Shown piece by piece: positions 10,859 to 21,446 of a DNA stretch of 64,000 bases. Source of the DNA: Amphimedon queenslandica. Its lineage: Eukaryota; Porifera; Demospongiae; Haplosclerida; Niphatidae. How positions within the stretch are numbered: position 1 is the stretch's first letter; every line of letters begins with the position of its first letter. The position numbers and the translations under genes are program-made. The notes under the pieces were generated by a model. That model did no database searches. It was not told the origin of the DNA and worked only from the letters and a program-made list of their open reading frames with translations. The DNA lies in the NCBI RefSeq assembly GCF_000090795.2, contig NW_003546412.1:129180-193179 (forward strand). Direction: 5' to 3'.

Positions 10859-11990
10859 ATGAGGCCGGACTATCAGAAAGATGTGGAGGGGATAACTGAG
10901 CTGATGCTCAAAAAACTGAAAAAAGGGACCCCTCCCACCTCAATTCCGGGTTCATTACCAGAAGAAGGTAAGCACACACAAAAGACATGCATACAGTCAC
11001 ATGCATACATGTGCACACACGAGTACACACACAAGCACGCACCCTCAAAGGCACAGGTGGTAGTGACTGGTATAAAGGGAATGAAGGGGTCCTCTCAGAT
11101 AGAGGACCAAGAGGGTCTCAGGCTGCCCATGACCCCCAAGTGAAGGCTGGGTCAGGGCAATCCCAAACTGGGACATTAATATTAAGTGTTTTATTTCCAT
11201 AGGAGATCCACCAGTAAGAATCCTACCCCCTACCCCCTATGGGTTGTATTGTTATGGGATATAGTAGCAGAGAGAACAATTCACCCAGTCGGGCCACACA
11301 TCCAAAGAAGGCCTCATGGACATAAGCGAGGGAATCCCACCTCTCCCCACATGCATAGTAGCTTCAATACAGAAAGGAAAGTGGTCGGAGCTGCTTTTTA
11401 ATTCACCCGCTTGGAAGGATGACTTGTACACAGAGGTAGCTGACAAAGTGATATTGATATCAAAGACAAAACCCAAAAAAGTGTGAGAAAAGACATTAAA
11501 ACATGGATAGAATCATTCTGCCCTTTGCAGCAGTGAGAGGACATAAACACCCCAAACTAATTCCTGATCTAATGGTATATGCAGCGGTCATAGCTAAATG
11601 TGCTAGAGATTATGATTGCCAGAATATGATGGTGTATGACTACACATTCTGTCAGTTAGCAGGAGCAAAGCGTCTCACCTCAGGCTCGGGTCAAAAGGAC
11701 ATGGCACTATGAAATGACACATTCCTCAAACCAAAGCAAGGAGATAGTGCTTGCCCACAGACCACTCCTCAGCATCAACCATGGGGACAGAAGTACCTAA
11801 TTAAAACCACATCGGCTCCACAGGTACCCAAAAAAGAAAAGAAAAATGAAAAGTTGTGGAGGAGCCAAGTATGTGATGCATTTAGTTATTCAGGCAAATG
11901 TACCAGGGAAAAGTGTGATTATCTACATGCATAACTGCTACGACTGCAGTGATGGGCATTTGCAGAGTGCTTGCCCAAGAAGTTATTTTG
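10859..11990 (+). pseudogene. DIRS-2 gag-like ORF
   Basis: The region reads in several frames and ends in two zinc-binding patterns expected of a gag nucleocapsid part: VCDAFSYSGKCTREKCDYLH (Cys/His knuckle, near 11870-11930) and CYDCSDGHLQSACPRS (C-x2-C-x3-H-x4-C, near 11936-11985). Upstream are LLFNSPAWKDDLYTEV (near 11395) and MRPDYQKDVEGITELMLKKL (near 10859). Stops occur throughout. A CA-rich low-complexity patch lies at 10975-11040. Position, just after repeat A1 and before RT, supports gag identity. Confidence 0.65.
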
Positions 11991-12165
11991 AGACTTTCTG
12001 TCCATTTCATTTCGAATTGTGATCAGTTATCCTTATGGGACAACTCTCTATCTTCACTTGAGTGGCAACATTGTATAGAGATGATCACTACCACTAGTAT
12101 TCAAGACGAATATTTGTCACTTCTCATTTATGCATTGATTGTATGTTTAGTGGGTGAAGTAAAAT

Positions 12166-12985
12166 AGTGTTGATAGCAAAACAAAATAAGAAGTCAAAAA
12201 AAACATTAAAAATGGAAATTTAGTTGGTTAAAATTGCAAAAAAGTGACGAAACAAGAGGGTACTTGCAAAGTGGTGTAATAAATCCTACACCACTGCATG
12301 AAAGACATGGCTTCATTGTTAGTAGCCTGTGTGGATAATTACAATGCTTTTGGGTAATATTCTTCATGCAGTGATGTAAGATTTGTTATCACACCACTTT
12401 GCAAGTACCCTCTTGTTTCTATACTTTTATACAATTTAATCCTACTAGTTTTCCTTTTTTAATGTCTTTTATTGACTTGTTTTATTTCTTTGTTCTTAAA
12501 TTTATAAATTAGACTTTGTTATGATTGTGGTTAGATTAATTATATTCATGCTGATCATGTGCACAAAAATTAAATTGGCGTCAAACCACAAACCCATGCG
12601 GTGCTGCAGCTGGAATTTATCTTTCATTGTTGTCTTTTTTTGGTTTTTGAAGCCACATGTCAAGTCCTTGACCCAAGCTCAAAGGAATGATGTAAGAGCA
12701 AACTCACATTGTTCTCTGATTTAAATGATTTTTGTGTTGATAGAAGAAAAAAAAAGTCTTAAGAATTTTGCACAAACTTGAATTTGGGCCTATTCTCCAA
12801 AAGAGCTCCTGCTACATTACAGTCCACTTAAAAGGTACCAGGAGAATTGCTCAGCGAAGGAGAGCTCATCTGAGCCATTGATAAGGCTGTACAACGTAAG
12901 ATAAAAGAGTTATAACTCATAAAAACGGCCGCCACTTTGAAAAACTAATCTCAATCCTATATATAGGCTACTGCCTATATAATAA
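12166..12985 (+). mobile_element. 0.8 kb dispersed repeat, copy 1 (foldback head plus unique tail), inserted in DIRS-2
   Basis: The first 270 bp are a large imperfect palindrome: the left arm has AAACAAGAGGGTACTTGCAA and the right arm TTGCAAGTACCCTCTTGTTT, with CCTACACCACTGCATGAA and TTCATGCAGTGATGTAAG nearer the centre. About 540 bp of further shared sequence follows, ending at the short palindrome TATATAGGCTACTGCCTATA. The whole unit recurs in the same orientation at 55440-56270. It sits between gag and RT of DIRS-2, so it inserted later. No coding capacity is evident. Confidence 0.8.
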
Positions 12986-13089
12986 TAGCAGTAACAATAA
13001 TTATAGATATAAAATAGGGAATAGTAGTAAGTAGCATGAGAAGAAATAACGTACTAGTAAAGTGTTATTAATAAAGAATAAACTGCAAA

Positions 13090-14535
13090 GGTACAAATGT
13101 GGGAGACTGGGCTGAGCTCACACCCAGACCCACAATTCACGTAATTCATTATCAAGAATATATCGCATTGTTTTCACATTGGTTACCAGGAAGGCTGCAC
13201 AAGACGGCAATCGTCTATCCATAATCTATCATCTGCAGCTAAAAATCCAGAAGTGGTAGAGTGGTATCTGCAGAAAGAAGAACTGTGCCATGGCTGATTG
13301 GACCTAAGGCAATTGACATGGGTACATTGCTCCAACATTGGAGTAATTCCCAAGAAAGAGCCAGGTACATAGCGTCTATCAGCAGAAAATGGGTGTACCT
13401 CTCCTACGTCACTATAGATATAGTAACTAAAAATTGTTAGCATGGGTCTCGGGACAATAATGGCAGAAACAGACATGAAGAGCGCCTTTAAGCAAGTACC
13501 AGTCCACCAATCAGATCGACAACTACTGGGCTTTGAATGGGCATGAAATTTTGTATGTAGACACTGCCCTTCCGCTCGGTTTAAGGTCGGCTCCAATAAT
13601 TTTTAATGCTGTAGCTGATGCAGTCTAATGTATAGCAAAGGCAGGGTGTCAAATGGATCACCCATTATTAAGATGATTTCATCCTGCTGGGTAAAGCAGA
13701 AACTATAAAATGCTCAGCAGCCTTAGAGCAGTTTCATACGACATACGTCAAACTGGGAGTGCCCCTTGCACCTGAGAAAACCTTCGGTCCTGCTACAACC
13801 ATAAAGTTTTAGGGAATCATATTCAACACAGATAGAATGGTTCTAGTTCTCCCTGGACACAAAAAGCAGGAATTAAAAGAGCTCATTGAAAGGGTGAGAG
13901 GAGGGAAATCCACTACTAAAGAAGAGTTGCAGTCATTAGCAGGCAAGCTTCAGCATGCAACAAAGGTGGTACGCTGAGACCGCTGCTTCATCAGGTCATT
14001 GTACAAACTCTCATCCTTAAGACAGAGACCAAGTGACAAGATCACATTGACTAAGGGATTCCTTAGGGATCTAGAGTGGTGGGCGCTGTTTGTGGATCAA
14101 TGGAATGGATCATTGCTGATGTGGGATTGCACACATTTGTATCCGGACATTGTGGTTGTCACAAACGCATCGGGCTTGTAGGTTTGCGCGGGCAGAGCCT
14201 GGTTTCAGCATCAATAGCTAATGGATCTATGGTACTTGTAAATACCCCACAAGGAGCTACTCCCCATTATCATTGTCTCCATCATTTGAGGCAAGTACTG
14301 GGCAGGGAAAGTGGTCAAGCTTGTGTCTGACAATAAGGCAGTGGTTAAAGTGCTGATGTGCCTCGCTTCGAAAGACATTGGGCTCTTCCAGCTCCTCAAG
14401 TGTTTAGTCGTCACAGCAGCTACCAATAATTTTTGGTTCACAGTTCAGCATTTACCACGGAGGAGCAACGTTCTATCTGAAACCCTTTCTAAGAATGACC
14501 TTCACACTTTTTTTTCCAGGCCCCCCAAGGGATGA
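13090..14535 (+). pseudogene. DIRS-2 reverse transcriptase and RNase H
   Basis: Key blocks: IGVIPKKEPGT (near 13340), MAETDMKSAFKQVPVHQSDR and QLLGFEW (near 13460-13540), then WITHY, a stop, DDFILLGKAE (13655-13700). The stop replaces the Leu of YLDD by a TTA to TAA change while both catalytic Asp remain. KEELQSLAGKLQHATKVV, FLRDLEWWALFVDQWNG and DIVVVTNASG (near 14145) mark the thumb and RNase H start. KLVSDNKAVVKVLMCLASKD and FTVQHLPRRSNVLSETLS (14312-14500) mark the RNase H end. Several frame changes are needed. Confidence 0.85.
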
Positions 14536-14559
14536 GTCAGACCCCAGTCTCATTCCCCT

Positions 14560-15640
14560 GTGAGGTACGTGGGCTGTTGTACGAAGCAGCCCCAGACTGG
14601 CTTTCTTGGGATTAAATGCTGCAATTTAAGAGTATTATGCTGTACAATTAGCACAAGCAACCAAGGCTGCATATTGGGTGGGACAACGACTTTATTGACT
14701 TTTTGCTCAATATAATGTCATTAACACAATAGCAGTCTCAACAATTGTTATGCTACTTTGGGTCTTATCTGAGGGGCTGGCTCAAAGGACTATAAAGGGT
14801 TACCTATCTGCTGACTGCAGTATGCAAATTGGATACAGACACCCCAGCCCCTTTGACACACCCATGCCTAAACTAGATCAGATAATGAGAGGCATTTTAA
14901 GATAATGAGGACAAAACAGGGTAAAGCCCCAAAAAGAAAGCTACCAGAGACTCCTGTCATATTATGCCGAAGCAGTATGGAAAGACACAGCCTCGAAGTA
15001 CAAGAAATTCCTGATGTAGGCTGCAGTTACAACATGCTTTCTTTGCTTTCTGACGTCAGGGAAAATCACCATGAAAGCTAACGAGACATTTTACAAGGCA
15101 ACTCCGTTGGCTTCTCAGCACTTAGCTTCTGATAGCCAGTGAGCCGCAACATTTGTACATTAGACACTCAAAGCCTTTAAGACTGACCCCTTTCAACAAG
15201 TCACAAAAGTAGTCTTTGGCGCCACCAAAGATGACCTCTGCCAAGTATGAGCCCTGTTTTCATGTCTCTGGTTATGAGGGTGAGCGGATGGTACCTTGTT
15301 CATCACACAAAAAAATGCTGTTGACAAGGAAGGCGTTTGTTTCTCAATTCCAGGAGGCATTTTTGGCCGTAGGGTACCCACAAGCAGAAGTATCTCAATA
15401 TGAGGGCCAGTTTTAGAGCTGGGCAGCTTCTGCTACTGTAGTCCTAGGTATAGAAGACGCCCTTATAATTACACTTGGGCGTAGGGGAAGCTCAGCCTAC
15501 CTGCTGTACCTCCAGTTTCATTAGGAACACCTCAAGAGGACCTCGGGCATCCTGTCACGGTACAAATCTCAGTCAAACGGGGTACATGACAACTCATCAA
15601 TCATTATCAATGCATAGTACTGCAAAAAATTTGTTTCTGA
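14560..15640 (+). pseudogene. DIRS-2 tyrosine recombinase
   Basis: The recognisable blocks are WVLSEGLAQRTIKGYLSA (core-binding region, near 14765), KLDQIMRGI, and at the C-terminus VVLGIEDALIITLGRRGSSA followed by YLLYLQF (near 15440-15520), which corresponds to the GRWxSxAYxxY end of DIRS recombinases with the catalytic Tyr kept. The preceding HSFRIG block appears only as a damaged GQF-stop-SW, so the catalytic HxxR is lost. Many stops occur. It lies between RNase H and repeat B1. Confidence 0.7.
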
Positions 15641-15740
15641 AAAAGAGAGAGAATGAAAGAAGAGATATAGGGGAGGAGTTGTGGGTAGTGTGTGAGAGGT
15701 AGTTGGGGATGCTGCACATGGGAGGTGTGGCTTTGCCCGG

Positions 15741-16020
15741 CTTTGTTCCTAACAAGCCACACCTGCCATTAAAGCTAATGTTACGGTAGGGTACATATAA
15801 TTAGGTATATTGGTACAAGTAGACATGTTTATTGTCTAAGGGTTATTATTAGTAAAATAGTAATAATTATGAAATATAGAATTAATATAACATTCAGAGA
15901 TTAATTCAGCAGGTTTGGTGCCCCATCTCAATTCACTCCACTACCCCACATAGATTGGCAATAGACGTATGATTAGTACTGCTTCCTGGATGTATGTTCT
16001 CTTTGCGGAATAAACAATGT
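15741..16020 (+). repeat. Split direct repeat B1 of DIRS-2
   Basis: About 280 bp, repeated at 16331-16610. Shared blocks include GGGTACATATAATTAGGTAT and CCCACATAGATTGG. Confidence 0.85.
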
Positions 16021-16039
16021 ACTGGGAATGACATCAAAT

Positions 16040-16240
16040 GCAGTTCAAAGTATTTAACCAAGTAAATGGAGTGGCAAGGGAGAAAAACATGGGAGGACTC
16101 CATGGGGCGCCTGCGCACTCCCAACAATTAATTAATCCTATTTCAACACCCCTGGAAGAGTGTAAAGCAGTGTCAGGAGGCAAAAACTTTCAAACACCAT
16201 CTTCAACCGAGTCCTGTAGCACTGTTAGGAACTCATGTTA
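16040..16240 (+). repeat. Split direct repeat A2 of DIRS-2
   Basis: Matches A1 at 10571-10770 and lies between B1 and B2, as the split-repeat model predicts. Confidence 0.85.
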
Positions 16241-16330
16241 CTGCCGTCCCACCCAGCTAGGTTAAGAGAGATTGTCTGCTGAATACTCAGAGTGATCAAT
16301 TGAGACGGTAGGAGGCAAGGCTCTGGTCCT

Positions 16331-16610
16331 GCCTTGTTCCCAACAAGCCACACCTGCCCAAATAGCTAGGGTTACAGTAGGGTACATATAATTAGGTATA
16401 TTGGTACACTGTAGGTATGTTTATTGTTTAAGGGTTAATTTTAGTAAAAATAGTAATATAAATAAATATAGAATTAATGTAACATGCAGAGATTAATCAG
16501 TAGGTGCGGTGCCCCAATCTCAATTGACTCCACATCCCACATAGATTGGTAATAGATGGTTCATCAAAACTGCTTCCTGGATGTATGTTCTGTGCGGAAT
16601 GAACAATCTA
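16331..16610 (+). repeat. Split direct repeat B2 of DIRS-2
   Basis: Matches B1 at 15741-16020. Its end near GCGGAATGAACAATCTACC is taken as the 3' limit of the element. Confidence 0.85.
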
Positions 16611-16732
16611 CCTGAAACAACATTAGTGACATATAAACAGCAGAACAGTACAATTAAATTAATAGTTTCCTGTTTCAGAGGCGGGTAAAATTTGAGTGTG
16701 CGTATAACAATTATTATAAAGATTCATTATCA

Positions 16733-18568
16733 TTAGAAGAAAATTAAAATGTTTATTTTTAAAATAGGGCGCTTATCCCTAGACAAAAGACACTTTTGAT
16801 AGCTTCTTTCCTCACTTATTGTCTGCTCAATGTCATAGTATATACATTGAGGTGCATACTTTGCAGTATAATGTAGTATGTGTATAGTATCGAAACCCTC
16901 ATGATCCCTTACATCATCATTGAATTCTTTAGATAGATGTACATCTTTAAGTATAGCCCCACAAGTAAACTCAAAGTCCTCAATGAATTGCTGAAATGCC
17001 TCTTGATGTTCCTTAGTCTAAATGTAGAGAAAATTAACAACATAGACTGCATTTTAGAGGTGTCTAGATTATGCTAATTATTTGCCATAAAATTCTATTC
17101 ATAAATTTTCAAAAAATTGCCTGTTATACTTTTAATATTTTTCTCACTTTGTTCTTTGTGATTATGACAGAACTACAATGAAAATGAAAAATAGTAATAC
17201 TGAAAAGCTATTTAAAGTATCACTATCAGCAGAGACTGCAAAGTATAAGTCTCTATATCAATTTCAGAACCTGAAGTTTCTTCAAAATAGAGTGTCATAT
17301 AGCAAAGGCATTTAAAAATTTCAGAAAAAGTTCACTTTAGTAAGAGTTTGGCTACTGATTCACCCATTAGTCCAGCATTATTTTGGAAATGATGTGTTAC
17401 CTAGTACTCCCAAATTTATTTCGGAATAATTGGGACATTCCTACTGCATTCAGAACACTGCACCATTACTAGTGAGTTCCTGACGTGTTGTACACAGGTA
17501 TAATAATAGTAGTTTCCTCTTCATGTTTTAGCAACTGCACTAGTCAGGCGGCGTCTGACCCTTACAACGAGGAGGGTGAGGACCAACACATCATAAAGTT
17601 TGTTATGGGCCTCACAAAATGTGCAGCACAGGAAGTGATGACGTTTAGTCATTTATTAGTGGTAATAGTTCATAAACTAAAATTGGAAGCTGTGTAGAAG
17701 AATTATATTCCAGTTTATGGCTTTTGGCTACCTCTAAAGCAAGAATGAACAGAAGTGACCTCTACTGTTGCAAATGGAAACCAATGATGCTCTTAGGGTT
17801 AACACTTGACTTCTTAACTTTTATTGGAGCATGAACAATTTCAACATCACAGTAAAAAAAGGATTACCAACTGTTTCTACTCAGGTCGAAAGCATCTTCA
17901 AGAATATTGTTTCTATTATTAAGATATTTGGTAAGCTCTCCACTACAGGACTGAACAACGACAAAAACCGGAGTAGTAGAAGCTGCTAACATTTCATTTC
18001 ATATGAACACATTTATTTTTAATAATTGTCTTCAATAAAAAAGAGTAATAACAATAAAAACAACAATAATAGACTTCATAAGCATTTTATCACATTAATA
18101 GTTTGAGCTACATCAACTATGACTTTGCACAGATCAGCCTAGCCCAAGTCATACAAGTGCGACAACAAATTTGAGATATGTGTTTGTCCTGAGCCTCCTT
18201 GTTGCAAGAATCAGGACCCGCCCGACTACTACTGCATGCTTCTTGTATGAAGGCTGGTGTTCTTTACTTGTCTGAGAGCGTAATACATTTTGAAAAGGAT
18301 GATATTGGCCATCATTGTGTTGATTAGGAATTGCAAGGAGCAGATATGAGTTGGTGGAAAACATTCAAGGCAAGACAAATAGGTAAACATATCGAACACA
18401 CACCACATTTTAGTATATCAAAAGTGTTGTGAAATACCTGGCAGCTTTGACTCAAAAACTCAACAACTTTCTCATGTTAAGTAATAGTTTCCTCGCGATT
18501 GATATCATCTTCTGACAATGTATTATCAAGCATTATAATTGTTGACCAGAGCTTGCTAAGTTCTTTTT
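16733..18568 (-). pseudogene. Unrecognised gene, at least two exons
   Basis: Not recognised. Exon 18438-18568 has an acceptor (TTCTGCCACAG) and a donor (CAG|GTATTT) and reads KELSKLWSTIIMLDNTLSED then one stop. Exon 16733-17017 has an acceptor (CTACATTTAG at 17018) and reads EHQEAFQQFIEDFEFTCGA, FNDDVRDHEGFDTI and YYDIEQTISEERSYQKC before the TAA at 16733-16735. Amino-acid composition is protein-like, acidic and soluble. A third possible exon (18250-18360, ICSLQFLINTMM) is weaker. The rest of the interval looks intronic. It could be the tail of another multicopy element gene or a damaged host gene. Confidence 0.4.
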
Positions 18569-18935
18569 CTGTGGCAGAATTAGTGTAACTGACATGATTT
18601 TTATAGGTATTTTTTCATTGACCTAACTTGACCAAATGATCATAAAAATGCTATATGGAAAGTTTTAATGTCTGGAAAAAATTATTCACATAGATATGAG
18701 CCTTCAATGTTGCTCATTTTGCTTTCTACCATTTTACATCCTGTCAGGGGGTATGGCTAAACGTGATGTCATACAAGGCTTATGGCTGACATTTACTGTT
18801 GACTGCAATGTAATTTTAGTGGATGATATCTTTGTTAGATTTCATTTTATACCTTGTAGCTTTAACCCTGTGGCAAAAGTGATAGCTTGTGCTTATAATT
18901 AATGACAGTCACAGGACATTTGAGCCCTTATGGTC
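18569..18935. other. Non-coding spacer
   Basis: A short plus-strand open frame (18696-18902) has no family match and poor composition. Nothing else seen. Confidence 0.4.
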
Positions 18936-18939
18936 GGTA

Positions 18940-19145
18940 CACTGTAAAAACTGAAGTGTTCCACACACACCACTTAAAGTGTGCTTTACTTGTCCCTATA
19001 CATACACTTACATCAGTGTAATAAACACACCAATTTATAGGGTGTGAGATAAGTGTGCCAGGCACAATACAAAATGAAGTGTTCAATCAACACTTATATT
19101 TGTGTAAGGAATACACTATTGATTAACACTATAATAAGTTTACAC
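18940..19145. repeat. ACACT/AGTGT-dense block
   Basis: In about 200 bp the pentamers ACACT and AGTGT occur ten times in both orientations, with further GTGTG and CACAC. The block lies just 3' of the PB1/SAMD3-like gene copy 1 (minus-strand sense). A similar, smaller block lies 3' of copy 2 at 39345-39440. Confidence 0.5.
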
Positions 19146-19185
19146 ATAATAATTGTTAAATGAACAGAACAACAAAAGTAATGTT

Positions 19186-21228
19186 TTAATGACTCTCAAT
19201 GTTAGCTAAAAATTGCTTTGCAAAAGGAGATGCTTTGTCCATTGATGCACCTAGCAATAATATTTCAAGAATATTCATAACATTAGCTGTTCCTTTAGGG
19301 TAACAGATGTTGAAGACAAAAAATAAAGAGAAAAGAGCTACTACTGCTTTCTCAAGTGAAACCTCCATTATTACCCTGCATCAAAAAAATTTGATTCGGT
19401 GATGCTAAGTCTCCACAAGTGAGAAGATATGGAGTAGGGAGTTTTCTTGCTGAAATAATTTGATCAATATTATTGTCATCCTATTAAATATAAATAAAAA
19501 TAATTAAGATATGTAATTCAGACTAAAATTCTAACCTCAGTGCAAAACACTAAAACATCAGGGTTGGATTTGCAATGTGCATCAGGTACAAGTATCATAA
19601 GAACTCTCAATATCGACAGTGGGGAGGACTTACTACATTCTGATAATACAAACATGATTCCTTAAAATTATGTGAATATACACATACAGTACCTGAACAA
19701 GGAATACTCTTTAAGCCTTTTTTGACATGAGAGGAGGTATTACTTTCCAATTGGCCTTGCTTTCAAATTTTAGGCATAGCCATGTTCCATTTATCAGTAG
19801 TTATTTCTTTACCAATATTTCTGGTCATCTCCAAAATTAGCTATATAATTAATAAATACACATGCATGTCAGTGTTAATAGCAATTGTCTCACCTGAGAC
19901 TCAGTAGCAAGGAAAGGATACTTATCAAGTAAGACATCTATAGTACAGGGGTTGTTTCAAATGTCTTGCTGCCTAAAATAGTTTGTTCTATTCATTCAAT
20001 CATTGACTAAAGAAAGGTTGGGATTAGCCTTTGATTTTTCTCTTTTCAAAACTTTAGTGTCTTTCAAAAGATGTCTCATCTTCTACAGTAAATTGACTAG
20101 AATAATAAATGTGACTTACCTGTTGGAACAGTTGGTGGAATGACCTATGTAGTCATTGATGGGGGCTCACGTTTAATTGAAGGTCCAAGTGACTCATCAG
20201 AGTCAGATAAAGACAATTTGTGCTTAGCAGGAAGTTCAACAAGCTTGTTATGTCCTTTGTCTGTCCTAAATTCTTTAAAACGATTATTCAGCAAACATAC
20301 TATTGCTCCCTACATGGAAAGTATTGTACAATGCAACAACTTAAATCATTCACATACATATGGTGATCCAGTTGGAGATTTAAGATGAGAAAATGCTGTT
20401 ATCACAGACTGTGATACATTAATATAGTCTTGTGATGTTGGATACAATCTGTAAGTTGACATTGCTCCTGCAATCACTGATACAAACTTGCTCATTGTAT
20501 CTTTCATCATTTGCTTTGTCTTCAAAGCATTCTCTACCATGTAGGGATAATGCTTAGGAAGAGGAAAAGGAGATGGTAATGGAATTGAGTCATCATCATC
20601 TTTCTGTACTTTTCCTCGCTTTGGTTTGAAAGGTAGTTGTGACATCTGAACAGGAGATGGACTAGTTTCAATATCACTATTGTCAAGAAATAATTTAGAT
20701 CAACTAATTTTCCTCAAAACATAAAGAGACTGCTCATCTCAATCCTGCAGAGTTAAAAGTTATACATATTAGAGTATGATAAAAAAACAGTATTACATAT
20801 TTACAGATAATAATCAGATTTAATGACCTGAATAGCTGAGGTTTCAAATTAAACACAAAACACAATCACACATAAAAGAAACTATTCACCTCAAAATTCA
20901 CTGCCGTGCTTGCTGCTGTAACAGGAGTCTCAGTAGATACACATGAACCTGGTGATAATGTTTTAGGAGACGAGAGAGTTGGCACAACGACAACTTTTAG
21001 CTTCTCTTTATTTTCAAGGACAGCATCATTATCTAAGTCAACGTAATCACTCCAGTCACTGTCGTACTTCTGAAAAATTATCTTTACGTGAACATTGGAA
21101 GCAAAATCAAATTGTTGTCTGAACAACTACTCCAAATACTCAATTTCGGGTGTGTCAGTACTTTCTGGCACTTTCACAACTTTATTCCATTCCATATAAG
21201 ACAAGACAATGCTCTTGGGCTTCGACAT
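19186..21228 (-). pseudogene. PB1-like / SAMD3-like multicopy gene, copy 1
   Basis: Uncharacterised metazoan multicopy family resembling fish SAMD3-like proteins; molecular role unknown. The start is MSKPKSIVLSYMEWNK at 21228. A PB1-like domain of about 85 residues follows (IFQKYDSDWSDYVDLDNDAV, LENKEKLKVVVVP). Next exons: FPLPKHYPYMVENALKTK and YRLYPTSQDYINVSQSV ending at a GTATGTG donor near 20358; CLLNNRFKEFRTDKGHNKLV (near 20290); KREKSKANPNLSLVND and TIDVLLDKYPFLATESQ (near 20070-19890); ILEMTRNIGKEITTDKW; ILRVLMILVPDAHCKSNPDV; DQIISARKLPTPYLLTCGDL; SLFFVFNICYPKGTANVMN; stop near 19186. In-frame stops occur in the PB1 part (TAG after EYLE), at 20150 and twice near 20000. Exon order and sequence match copy 2 at 39560-42175. 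Confidence 0.65.
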
Positions 21229-21446
21229 GATGTAGATCGGCACCAAAAAGTGTCTTTGTTAGCACCAAAGAAAGTCTTTGTAAGCACCAATTGCCACGTG
21301 TTTGATTCCAATTAGGCCACTCCAATAAGATTCATTGTTTCCCATCACAGAGGCGGGGGTGATGCGGGCGGGCGGGTCTATTTATTATCATTATTCATTA
21401 TTTTCAATTATTTTATTATTATTCATGAAAGAAAACCAAGAAAAAA

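Larger units (their letters stand above)
10571..16610 (+). mobile_element. DIRS-type retrotransposon 2 with split direct repeats (PAT/Ngaro-like layout)
   Basis: Coding relics for gag, RT-RNase H and tyrosine recombinase run 5' to 3' on the plus strand. The ends show the split direct repeat plan A1 - ORFs - B1 - A2 - B2. A1 is at 10571-10770, B1 at 15741-16020, A2 at 16040-16240 and B2 at 16331-16610. A1 matches A2 (for example AATGGAGTGGCAAGGGAGA and GAAGAGTGTAAAGCAGT) and B1 matches B2 (AACAAGCCACACCTGCC and GCTTCCTGGATGTATGTTCT). This repeat plan is known from PAT-like and Ngaro-like members of the order and is distinct from the inverted repeats of classic DIRS. A 0.8 kb repeat (12166-12985) interrupts it between gag and RT. 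Confidence 0.85.

Noticed and set aside
17485-17697. Plus-strand 70-residue frame within the unknown minus-strand gene
   Set aside because: No motif and no splice support.
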